Below, piece by piece: positions 1 through 6,624 of a DNA stretch of 14,773 nt (positions are counted from its first letter, which is position 1; the number at the start of each line of letters is the position of its first letter). This DNA comes from an uncultured Roseburia sp. (lineage in GTDB: Bacteria > Bacillota > Clostridia > Lachnospirales > Lachnospiraceae), in the NCBI GenBank assembly GCA_947564765.1, contig CANODN010000020.1, positions 1-14,773 of the forward strand. Reading direction: 5' to 3'. The translations under genes were made by a program, and so were the position numbers. A model generated the notes under the pieces. That model was not told where the DNA came from, did no database searches, and worked only from the letters and a program-made list of their open reading frames with translations.

Positions 1-1529
1 ACCCATGATTGTTTCATTAGATTCCTTATATACTGCTTCTTATAGGCATCGTAAAATTCTTCAAAGGTCTGAAAATCTTCCACATTTCCTGTCTGTATAC
101 TGGCTTTTACACCCCGGTCATAGCCGTTTGTAAAAACCATTTCCAAAGGACGGCACATGTTGAAAAACGCTGCATCATGCCAGCCCTCTGTTTTTCCTGC
201 TTTCTGAGGCTCCACACAACCGATGATATTGTAATCCCTTGCATCCTCCAGAGTCAGGCCTCTGTGAACAAGCGCCGGAATAATAATCTCATCATTATAA
301 TAAGCCGGAAGTCCGATTCCTGTCCGCGTCAAATCGGCTGCATGCATCAGCAGATCTTTCGGAGAACGGTTCCATACACGAATCGACAGCGAAGGCTGCG
401 GCAGGAATACATGCTTGGATGCCGAAATACACATAAAGGACAAATCATTGGTGGCATCCCTTCCCTCTGCGGTCTGTCCTCCTACAATCAAATTCTGAAA
501 CAGTGAATATCCTGCAAAGCCTTCCGCACTCACCTCGTCACGGCATTTATTCAGATCATTCAGTTTTACCCAGATACAGTCAATCAGCTCCTGGGCATAT
601 TCTCTTGTAATTCTGCCGCTGTTGATATCCTTCTCATAATAAGGATACATATACTGATCAAATCTTCCGGGAGAAATGGAATGTCCGCTGGATTCCAGCT
701 GTAACAGCTGCTGCACAAACCAGAACGACTGACAGGCTTCCTGAAAGCTTTCCGCTCCGTTCTCCGGAACTTTCCTGCATATCCGTTCTATCAGCAGAAG
801 CTCCTCTTTTCTTGCGGAATTTGTCTCTTCCGAAGCCATTTGTCCGGCAAGCTCCGCATACCTTTGCGCATATCCGATCACCGCCTGACAGGAAAGAATG
901 ACTGCCTCCAAAAAGATATGCTTCTTGGCATAATCCGCATCTCCGACACTGCAGGATGCAAGCTCTGCCTGTGCCTCCTTTATGATACCTGAAAATCCGA
1001 TTTCAAGTACTTTGTTATACTGCACCGTAATATGTCCCACACCGTTATAAAAGTAATTCCCCGGCGTAAAAAAATTATGTTCCATAGCACGAAGCGTCTC
1101 AGGAGCCATATAGCTGGATGCAAGCTCACTGGTCGTTTTTCCCTTCCAGTAACGATTTGCTTCCTTAATTCTCTTCTTTGTATCTTCCGAAATATAAAAC
1201 GGATCAGCCGCTCTGTGCTCCACCGTGTCAAATTCAGCCTCCAGCCACTCATAAGAAAATTCCGGATAGGTCTGACAGCCCCGCGGTGCAATCGTACTGC
1301 TGCCTACAATCAATTCCTCCGGCCGTATGATGATTGGAATATGTTTCAATATATGGGCGAATGCAAGCGCCCTTCTCATTACAATAGGCTTTCCTTCCGT
1401 TTCTTTATAAGATTCCGTGATCAGCTCGGCTCTTGCCGCCTCAATCTCCGGCATCTTTGCATAAAGATGCTGAACCAGCCTTGTAATTCTCTCCGTCTTA
1501 TCTATCGGCGTAGCATTATATATATTCAT
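1..1529 (-). CDS. B12-independent glycyl radical 1,2-propanediol (diol) dehydratase, N-terminal 509 codons; C-terminus beyond left edge
   Basis: Signature enzyme of the compartment: removes water from 1,2-propanediol to give propanal by glycyl radical chemistry. Translation from ATG 1529 is open to the left edge. The thiyl-radical loop reads NIIGCVEPQ, with Cys438 and Glu440, and a VGHITVQY segment puts a His at 166. From memory, these are the positions of the active-site residues in the Roseburia inulinivorans diol dehydratase; choline and glycerol lyase relatives share the GCVEP loop. The glycyl-radical Gly loop, expected near residue 800, lies outside the window. The start has AAGGAG eight bases upstream, 14 bases after the DeoR gene stop. 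The PFL-like domain begins almost at residue 1, with no N-terminal targeting extension. Glycerol dehydratase is the main alternative, but the rhamnose/fucose context favours propanediol. Confidence 0.93.
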   Translation of the reverse strand, partial: MNIYNATPIDKTERITRLVQHLYAKMPEIEAARAELITESYKETEGKPIVMRRALAFAHILKHIPIIIRPEELIVGSSTIAPRGCQTYPEFSYEWLEAEFDTVEHRAADPFYISEDTKKRIKEANRYWKGKTTSELASSYMAPETLRAMEHNFFTPGNYFYNGVGHITVQYNKVLEIGFSGIIKEAQAELASCSVGDADYAKKHIFLEAVILSCQAVIGYAQRYAELAGQMASEETNSARKEELLLIERICRKVPENGAESFQEACQSFWFVQQLLQLESSGHSISPGRFDQYMYPYYEKDINSGRITREYAQELIDCIWVKLNDLNKCRDEVSAEGFAGYSLFQNLIVGGQTAEGRDATNDLSFMCISASKHVFLPQPSLSIRVWNRSPKDLLMHAADLTRTGIGLPAYYNDEIIIPALVHRGLTLEDARDYNIIGCVEPQKAGKTEGWHDAAFFNMCRPLEMVFTNGYDRGVKASIQTGNVEDFQTFEEFYDAYKKQYIRNLMKQSW

Positions 1530-1543
1530 GATTACTTCTCCTT

Positions 1544-2305
1544 TTACTCATATATACACTGGACACCTGTCCGTTCAAATGCCTCCAGCCATTTATCATC
1601 CGGTTTTTTATCTGTAATTACCACGTCAAGCCCTGACAGACTGCATATTCTGGAAAAAGCCACTTTCCCGAACTTTGTGGAATCCACTGCCAGATATACC
1701 TTTGCGGATGCCGAAATCATATTCTGCTTAATGCCTCTGATCTCATCATTCCCATCGGTAATGCCCTTCTCCAGATCAATTCCCTTACAGGAAAGGAACA
1801 CCTTATCCGCATTATAGGAACGAATCCCCTCCGCGGCCCGCACGCCCTGCAGGGACATAGAACCCACCTTTAACGTCCCGCCGGTAGCAATGACATCCCA
1901 TCCGGACACGTCCCAAAGCTCCAGAAGATTTTCAATGGAGTTTGTGATAACTGTCAAATGCCGTTTCTGCTTAATATTTTTGGCAATAAATACTGCAGTT
2001 GTAGAAGCATCCAGCATAATGTGATCTCCATCTTCAATTTCACGGCTGACCAATTCCGCTATTTTCTGCTTTCCCGACGAATTAGCCTTCCATCTGATAT
2101 TAAAAGGAAGATCAATGCTGCTCTTTTCATTAATGACTGCCCCGCCATAGCTTTTGATCACATGTCCTTCTTCCTCCAACCGCTCTAAATCCCGTCTGAT
2201 GGTTTCTTCCGAAACATGAAACTGCTTACTCAGCTTGTTTACGACTACTTTTTTCTTCTCATGAACCTCTGCCAAAATCAGGTTTCGTCTTTCAGCCACT
2301 AACAT
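1544..2305 (-). CDS. DeoR/GlpR-family transcriptional regulator
   Basis: A 253-residue sugar-phosphate-responsive repressor or activator of usual family length. Residues about 1-57 form the DeoR winged helix-turn-helix (ERRNLILAEV, then VSEETIRRDLERLEEEG and the GGA turn). The C-terminal DeoRC sensor domain shows DASTTA, TNS and TGGT motifs typical of the isomerase-like ligand pocket. ATG 2305 is chosen because GGAGG (2311-2315) sits five bases upstream; a second ATG at 2317 would have a poorly placed ribosome site. It lies between the PduT-like gene and the diol dehydratase with short gaps, so it is probably co-transcribed and may control its own operon. A phosphorylated intermediate of fucose or rhamnose breakdown is the likely effector (inference). 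Confidence 0.92.
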   Translation of the reverse strand: MLVAERRNLILAEVHEKKKVVVNKLSKQFHVSEETIRRDLERLEEEGHVIKSYGGAVINEKSSIDLPFNIRWKANSSGKQKIAELVSREIEDGDHIMLDASTTAVFIAKNIKQKRHLTVITNSIENLLELWDVSGWDVIATGGTLKVGSMSLQGVRAAEGIRSYNADKVFLSCKGIDLEKGITDGNDEIRGIKQNMISASAKVYLAVDSTKFGKVAFSRICSLSGLDVVITDKKPDDKWLEAFERTGVQCIYE

Positions 2306-2344
2306 TTCTGCCTCCATCCTTTTCGGTTACATGATCCTGTATCA

Positions 2345-2893
2345 TTAAAATATATATTCCAACAGCTTATCAGATGGCCTTGCAATAACCGAACTGTCAA
2401 GAAACATTCCTTTATCTCCTGCTTCTGCTTTCGCTTTGTCAATAGCCGCCTGTACGGCTGAAACGCTCCCTGTCAGTGTCATATAGCTTTTGCCGCACAT
2501 TCCTTTTGCAAGACGCAGCTCAATCAATTCCACGATTGCCGTCTTTGCAGCCATATCCGCTGCAACGATCAGCGCCGCCACATCATAGGTCTCTAAAACG
2601 CCGAGTGCATTGACTGTTTTCGGCTGCGACGTGCCGTATATAGCTGGAAAAATGGATTCATGAGGATTTCCCAGCACAAAGGTATCTATTATTTTATCGC
2701 TGTATCTTCCGTTTGCTCTGTCAACGGATGCACGAACTGCACTTAGCTCTCCCGTTATTAAAATTACAAATTTTCCCGGACAGGTTACCTCTGCCTGTAA
2801 AAGTTCCACATCAGCAGCCTTCACCATTTCATCTGCCGCCTCATACCCTGCAGATACTGTTGTAATTTCCACCATACCGATTGCTTTGGCCAT
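2345..2893 (-). CDS. pduT: PduT-like tandem-BMC-domain shell protein (BMC-T, trimer) with pore cysteine
   Basis: Shell facet protein of 182 residues with two BMC domains (about 4-90 and 95-180), forming pseudohexameric trimers. The first domain starts AIGMVEITTVSAGYEAAD and the second ALGVLETYDVAALIVAAD. Cys38, in VTCPGKF, falls at the position where Salmonella PduT uses Cys38 from three subunits to hold a [4Fe-4S] cluster in the central pore (family knowledge), suggesting an electron-conducting pore. It starts four bases after the stop of the PduS/RnfC-like gene, the protein expected to dock to it. The length matches PduT (about 184). This is the only BMC-T in the window; no PduB-type trimer is seen. 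Confidence 0.93.
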   Translation of the reverse strand: MAKAIGMVEITTVSAGYEAADEMVKAADVELLQAEVTCPGKFVILITGELSAVRASVDRANGRYSDKIIDTFVLGNPHESIFPAIYGTSQPKTVNALGVLETYDVAALIVAADMAAKTAIVELIELRLAKGMCGKSYMTLTGSVSAVQAAIDKAKAEAGDKGMFLDSSVIARPSDKLLEYIF

Positions 2894-2897
2894 TTCT

Positions 2898-4241
2898 CTA
2901 TCCTTTCACACTGCGGGCTGATGCCCGTATGATTACTTCCTTCTCATTTACCTTCTCTACAATTCCGTCTATGGAACTATGAATGGATACGCTGAGTCCT
3001 TCTGACGCCTCAGCGATCTTTTGTCCCGTTCTTACCGTATCTCCCTTTTTTACAAGGGGCTTCGCCGGTGCGCCAATATGCTGGCTCATCGGTATTTTTG
3101 CATATTTTGTAACCGAAACTTCGTCCGTAAAGGGGGCCGGTACGTCATACCGGTACAACCCCAGCCTGGCTTTTAAACGTTCCGCCGGCGCCTTTTTTAA
3201 TTCTCTGTCACTGACTACTTCCGAGGGATTTATCTTTTCCGTTCTGATTCCTGCCGCCCGCAATCCGTTTTTAAACTCCGCAATGACGCTTCTGGGAGAA
3301 AGTCCCTGGGGGCAGGCATAATTTTCACATAAGCCGCAGCTGCTGCAATAAGCTGTGTTCTTATATACCGACAAATCACTGACATCATGATTAGCCACCG
3401 CACGCATAACCCGATGGGGTTCAATTGGATGTCCCAATGCATGTCTGGGACACATCTCCGTACAGGTCCTGCACTGACAGCAGGAAGAAGCTGCTCTTCT
3501 TCTTTCGATATCCAGATTTTTGTTTATGCCTCTTACCAGTTTATGCTCCTTTGAAAGAATGATAATTGCATTTGTTGTCTTCGTAATCACGGTATTCTCG
3601 GTGCCGAGCTTCCCCATCATCGGTCCGCCCATTACGTATGCCGGATCATCCACAGTAAGTTTCCCTGCCAGAGAAACGGCTTCCTTGACCGTAGTCCCCA
3701 AAGGCACTCTTATGGTCTGAGGATGGTCGATCTCTCCCACGATAGATACCAACTTATCGGTAACCGGTTTCTGTAAATGAACGGCTCTGTATAAATTATA
3801 CATCGTTTCCGTATTGTACACGACAACATTCTCATCAATCGGAAGACCTCCCGGCGAAATTACCCTTCCCGTAGCCTCATAAATCAGAATCACTTCATCT
3901 CCCATAGGATAAGATGCATGTACCGGACATATTCGTATCTTTGCATAATCCTTTAGAATCTCTTCCAACATCTGGATTGTATTGGCATGAATATCCTTTA
4001 TGCCCACAACGGCTTCCTTTGCTCCCATTGCTTCTCTCACTTCATCCAGCATTTGAATGATTTCTTCCCCCCGGAGAGCAAGCAGCTGTTTATGGAGCTT
4101 CAAAAGGGGCTCGCACTCTACGCAGTTTAATATCACTGTGTCAGCTTTCTCTGTCATTTTGGCATAGGCCGGGAAACCGGCGCCGCCGGCTCCCACTACA
4201 CCATTTTCTCTTGCTATCTCTTTCAGTTCATCTATCCGCAT
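2898..4241 (-). CDS. pduS: PduS/RnfC-like iron-sulfur flavoprotein, BMC-associated electron transfer protein
   Basis: Soluble RnfC-family protein (447 residues from ATG 4241). The N-terminus has the glycine-rich GVVGAGGAGFPAYAK segment of the NADH/FMN-binding Rossmann-like domain, followed by an SLBB-type region. Two ferredoxin-type clusters are visible: C254-xx-C257-xx-C260-xxx-CP and C299-xx-C302-xx-C305-xxxx-CP. The extra residue in the second is also found in PduS as I recall it. The C-terminal part (about 380-447) looks like the barrel-sandwich RnfC domain. The ATG has GGAG nine bases upstream; a GTG at 4247 would start two codons earlier and overlap the pentamer gene stop. In B12 systems PduS is a cobalamin reductase. 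Here no B12 enzyme is seen, so NADH oxidation and electron export through PduT is more likely. Confidence 0.92.
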   Translation of the reverse strand: MRIDELKEIARENGVVGAGGAGFPAYAKMTEKADTVILNCVECEPLLKLHKQLLALRGEEIIQMLDEVREAMGAKEAVVGIKDIHANTIQMLEEILKDYAKIRICPVHASYPMGDEVILIYEATGRVISPGGLPIDENVVVYNTETMYNLYRAVHLQKPVTDKLVSIVGEIDHPQTIRVPLGTTVKEAVSLAGKLTVDDPAYVMGGPMMGKLGTENTVITKTTNAIIILSKEHKLVRGINKNLDIERRRAASSCCQCRTCTEMCPRHALGHPIEPHRVMRAVANHDVSDLSVYKNTAYCSSCGLCENYACPQGLSPRSVIAEFKNGLRAAGIRTEKINPSEVVSDRELKKAPAERLKARLGLYRYDVPAPFTDEVSVTKYAKIPMSQHIGAPAKPLVKKGDTVRTGQKIAEASEGLSVSIHSSIDGIVEKVNEKEVIIRASARSVKG

Positions 4242-4243
4242 GA

Positions 4244-4513
4244 TCACTTACTCCAATCCTGTCCTTCGTCGATAATACCTACGATTGCTGCGTCTATCGG
4301 AGCATCCGGCATATCACATCCAATCCTTGCAGCAGAACCCTGGGCCACCATGACATACTCGCCGATTCCGGCGCCGATGTTATCAATCGCCACCAGACGC
4401 TTTTGCCCCGGAAACATATCCTTTTCCGTTTCTACGATCATGAACTTATTGCCAACTAACTTTTCATTTTTTCTTGTAGAGAACAGACTCCCTACAACTT
4501 TTCCTATTATCAT
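4244..4513 (-). CDS. EutN/CcmL/PduN-like pentameric shell vertex protein (BMC-P)
   Basis: Vertex-capping pentamer of the BMC shell, 89 residues from ATG 4513, the usual size. It begins MIIGKVVGSLFSTRKNEKL and contains FMIVE, LVAIDNIGAGIGEYVMVAQG and a C-terminal IDAAIVGIID strand, all characteristic of the EutN/CcmL beta-barrel fold. ATG 4513 is preferred over upstream in-frame ATGs because GAGG lies six bases before it and family members start at this residue. It follows PduL by 16 bases and nearly touches the PduS-like gene. It is the only vertex protein in the window. Confidence 0.93.
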   Translation of the reverse strand: MIIGKVVGSLFSTRKNEKLVGNKFMIVETEKDMFPGQKRLVAIDNIGAGIGEYVMVAQGSAARIGCDMPDAPIDAAIVGIIDEGQDWSK

Positions 4514-4529
4514 AATCAGCCTCGCATTA

Positions 4530-5183
4530 CTATGCATTCCGAACAATCACTGCAAAATCATCCTGCTTCACCTGACAGGCATTCGCCTCATCCGTATCGA
4601 TATGCATCTCCAGAGAAAAGGATGCATCCACGCGGATTTTTACATTGTCCAGCAATGCCCCTCTTTCATTTCCCATACGAACCGATACATATTCCCCATC
4701 TTTTAATGATGCAGCCGCTGCCTGCTCCGGTGTCATATGTATGTGTCTTGCTGCAATAATACAGCCTTCCTTCAGATAAACAACTCCTTTTGGTCCTACC
4801 AAAGCAATGGGCGCCGAACCGCATATATCACCGGACTGTCTTAACGGTGCATTCACGCCAAGCATACGGGCGTCTGTAGCGGAAATCTCCACCTGAGATG
4901 CTTTTCGCACAGGTCCTAATATCCGCACGTTTTCAATTGCTCTGAGCTTTAGCCCTACCAGCGTACATTGCTCGTTTGCCGCAAACTGGCCGCCCATAAG
5001 CTCTTTCTTTTTGGTGAGATGATAGCCTGTACCAAACAATGTCTCCACATCTTCCTGTGTCAGGTGGATATGCCTTGCAGACACACCCACCGGAACCGTC
5101 ATCCGGCTCTCATTCCCTTTTGTGCTTTCCAATGTTTCAAGCACCATTCTGGTAATTCGTTCTATATCGTTGTAACTATCCAT
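4530..5183 (-). CDS. pduL: Phosphate propanoyltransferase PduL with N-terminal encapsulation helix
   Basis: Converts propanoyl-CoA and phosphate to propanoyl-phosphate and free CoA, recycling CoA inside the compartment and leading to ATP by acetate/propionate kinase elsewhere. The 217-residue length matches PduL. The two zinc-binding HxH motifs of the PTAC fold are present: SARHIHLT (H38, H40) and AARHIHMT (H147, H149). Residues about 4-20 (YNDIERITRMVLETLES) form an amphipathic helix typical of BMC encapsulation peptides, followed by a short linker. One base separates its start from the stop of the preceding shell gene, so translation is probably coupled. Confidence 0.95.
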   Translation of the reverse strand: MDSYNDIERITRMVLETLESTKGNESRMTVPVGVSARHIHLTQEDVETLFGTGYHLTKKKELMGGQFAANEQCTLVGLKLRAIENVRILGPVRKASQVEISATDARMLGVNAPLRQSGDICGSAPIALVGPKGVVYLKEGCIIAARHIHMTPEQAAAASLKDGEYVSVRMGNERGALLDNVKIRVDASFSLEMHIDTDEANACQVKQDDFAVIVRNA

Positions 5184-5184
5184 A

Positions 5185-5463
5185 CTACTTTACCTTCGGC
5201 AAAATCATTTCCACATCGTTGTGAGGCCTTGGAATTACGTGGGTTGCCACGAGTTCACCCAGTCCGCCTGCGCTGCTTGCTCCTGCTTCTACAGAAGATT
5301 TTACTGCGCCGACATCACCGCGTACCATAACTGTTACCAGGCCGGAACCAATCTTCTCTGTGCCGATTAATGTTACATTTGCTGCCTTGCACATTGCATC
5401 TGCCGCTTCAATTGCCGCTACCAAACCTCTGGTTTCCACCATTCCTAACGCTTCCTGTGCCAT
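5185..5463 (-). CDS. BMC-H hexameric shell protein, PduA-like (copy 2)
   Basis: A 92-residue single-domain BMC shell protein (MAQEALGMVETRGL start, pore segment KIGSGLVTVMVRGDVG, HVIPRPHNDVE near the end), the classic PduA/EutM type that tiles facets and passes small polar metabolites. Start at ATG 5463 with AGGAGG just upstream; the frame stays open further upstream into the preceding gene, but that sequence is Lys/Arg-rich and unrelated to the family. About 13 residues differ from the 93-residue copy at 5909-6190, indicating a fairly recent paralogous duplication around the 137-residue shell gene. Confidence 0.94.
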   Translation of the reverse strand: MAQEALGMVETRGLVAAIEAADAMCKAANVTLIGTEKIGSGLVTVMVRGDVGAVKSSVEAGASSAGGLGELVATHVIPRPHNDVEMILPKVK

Positions 5464-5467
5464 AATA

Positions 5468-5881
5468 TCATCCTCCTGTTTTATTTTCCTTTTTACCTGC
5501 TTCGTTTTCCTCCGGTTTCTCTTCCTCTGTTTCCTTCGGTACAAAATCCGGCGGATCTTCTCCTAACATCTTTGCATCGGAAGAACTCTCCGGCTTGCCT
5601 CTAAAACGGCTCGCCGACAATTCTACCATTTTGACGATTTCCGGATGCGGATTCGGAATCACTCCCACCGCTGCCGGTTTCTTGATTGCCTGTGTACTGC
5701 CGGCCTCAATTGCCTGCTTTACTGCTGCCACTTCTCCTTCTATTACCAGCGTGACCAGCCTTCCTCCCAGCTTACGCTCCCATGTGGCCAGCGTCACATC
5801 TGCCGCTTTACACATAATATCCAGGGAATCCATTGCGGCCACTACTCCGGTAATCTCTATGAATCCATATGCATTGCCCAT
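5468..5881 (-). CDS. BMC-H shell protein with acidic, disordered-looking C-terminal extension
   Basis: A 137-residue protein whose residues 1-90 form one BMC domain (AYGFIEITGVVAAMDSLD, pore region ERKLGGRLVTLVIEGE, VGVIPNPHPEIVK). About 47 further residues are rich in Glu, Lys, Pro, Ser and Asn (for example PKETEEEKPEENEAGKKE) with no predicted fold. The pore segment replaces PduA's KIGSG by KLGGR, so selectivity should differ. AAAGGAG is seven bases upstream of the ATG, and the next gene's ribosome site lies at this gene's end. The tail may face the lumen or cytosol and bind cargo or a positioning factor; this is not decidable from sequence. Confidence 0.92.
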   Translation of the reverse strand: MGNAYGFIEITGVVAAMDSLDIMCKAADVTLATWERKLGGRLVTLVIEGEVAAVKQAIEAGSTQAIKKPAAVGVIPNPHPEIVKMVELSASRFRGKPESSSDAKMLGEDPPDFVPKETEEEKPEENEAGKKENKTGG

Positions 5882-5908
5882 GCCGGTTCTCCTTTTAACA
5901 TTCTTCCG

Positions 5909-6190
5909 TTATGCTTTAAATTTAGGAAGAATCTTCTCTACGTCATTATGCGGTCTTGGTATTACATGTGTTGCCACAAGCTCGCCTAATTTGCTTGCAG
6001 CGCTTGTACCTGCTTCTACCGCTGCCTTTACCGCACCGACATCGCCGCGTACCATAACCGTTACCAGTCCGGAACCGATCTTCTCTGTGCCGACAAGCGC
6101 TACCTCCGCTGCTTTTGTCATTGCATCTGCAGCTTCAATTGCTGCCGTAAGTCCTCTTGTTTCTACCATTCCCAATGCTTCCTGTGCCAT
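5909..6190 (-). CDS. BMC-H hexameric shell protein, PduA-like (copy 1)
   Basis: A 93-residue PduA/EutM-type shell protein with the full BMC domain: EALGMVETRGLTAAIEAADA, pore loop KIGSG, and ATHVIPRPHNDVEKILP. Start at ATG 6190 with AAGGAGGA a few bases upstream. It is about 86% identical by eye to the copy at 5185-5463. The 54-base AT-rich gap before it is the second-largest gap inside the operon and holds a promoter-like sequence, consistent with extra expression of the main facet protein (inference). Confidence 0.95.
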   Translation of the reverse strand: MAQEALGMVETRGLTAAIEAADAMTKAAEVALVGTEKIGSGLVTVMVRGDVGAVKAAVEAGTSAASKLGELVATHVIPRPHNDVEKILPKFKA

Positions 6191-6228
6191 GATATGTCCT
6201 CCTTATACAATACATGTTTTCTTAAAAT

Positions 6229-6258
6229 ATTTTATTTTATAATATCAGTTTTTATCAA
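6229..6258 (-). promoter_or_regulatory. Candidate internal promoter before the main PduA-like shell gene
   Basis: On the minus strand, TTGATA (6258-6253) and TAAAAT (6234-6229) are separated by 18 bases; each matches the sigma-70 consensus at five of six positions. The -35 overlaps the end of the upstream shell gene, and the -10 overlaps a 12-base palindrome TAAAATATTTTA (6223-6234). Predicted RNA would start about 30 bases before ATG 6190. AT-rich DNA gives such matches by chance, so this is a candidate only. Confidence 0.35.
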
Positions 6259-6583
6259 GTGCGCTGATTTTCAGCATCTTTTCCGTGTCCTCTGTAGGTC
6301 TTGGAATAATATGTCTGGATACAATTCCCGTATTCTGAACCGCGACTGCCTCTGCTGCTCTCATGGCTTCTTCCACGTCTGCAACACTTCCTCTGAATTT
6401 AACCGTAACCAGAAGCGGTACCGGCAGAGAATCTGCATTGGCAGGCTTGTTCTTATCAAATACCTCCAAATGCACGTTTGCCGCTTTACAGCCTGCATCC
6501 GCTGCCAGAAAAGCACATACAAGGCCAAATACCTCCAGCAGCCCCACTGCTTCCTGATTATTACGTGATGTCTGTTTTCTCAT
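6245..6583 (-). CDS. BMC-H shell protein with enlarged pore-proximal loop
   Basis: A 112-residue single BMC-domain protein: EAVGLLEVFGLVCAFLAADA, VKFRGSVADVEEAMRAAEA, and SRHIIPRPTEDTEKML match the fold. It has an unstructured N-terminal lead (MRKQTSRNNQ). Residues about 42-57 (FDKNKPANADSLPVPL) replace the short KIGSG pore loop of PduA with a longer, proline-containing one, so the hexamer pore must differ. ATG 6583 is chosen because GGAGG lies five bases upstream; upstream ATGs at 6595 and 6613 fall in the hairpin region and add no domain. First of four consecutive BMC-H genes. Confidence 0.9.
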   Translation of the reverse strand: MRKQTSRNNQEAVGLLEVFGLVCAFLAADAGCKAANVHLEVFDKNKPANADSLPVPLLVTVKFRGSVADVEEAMRAAEAVAVQNTGIVSRHIIPRPTEDTEKMLKISALDKN

Positions 6584-6597
6584 GCAAACCTCCATGC

Positions 6598-6612
6598 TGC
6601 CGCCCTGCGGCA
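6598..6612 (-). other. GC-rich stem-loop between alcohol dehydrogenase and first BMC-H gene
   Basis: Inverted repeat TGCCGC / GCGGCA with a three-base loop, in the 41-base gap between the dehydrogenase stop (6625) and the shell gene start. No U-run follows in the direction of transcription, so it is not a canonical terminator. It could be a processing or stability hairpin separating the enzyme and shell parts of the mRNA. Confidence 0.45.
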
Positions 6613-6624
6613 TCTAAAATCAGC

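Noticed and set aside
1032..1817. Plus-strand open frame of 261 codons
   Set aside because: It spans antisense of the diol dehydratase start and the DeoR gene, both with conserved motifs on the minus strand; no family signal in the plus reading.
2331..2345. ATGAT-CCTGT-ATCAT inverted repeat between the PduT-like and DeoR genes as an operator
   Set aside because: Arms are only five bases, and I saw no copy of it at the main promoter.
5595..6242. Long plus-strand open frame (215 codons) opposite the shell genes
   Set aside because: It is antisense to two BMC-H genes of clear family identity, lacks a ribosome site and encodes a Ser/Thr/Ala-rich composition typical of mirror frames.
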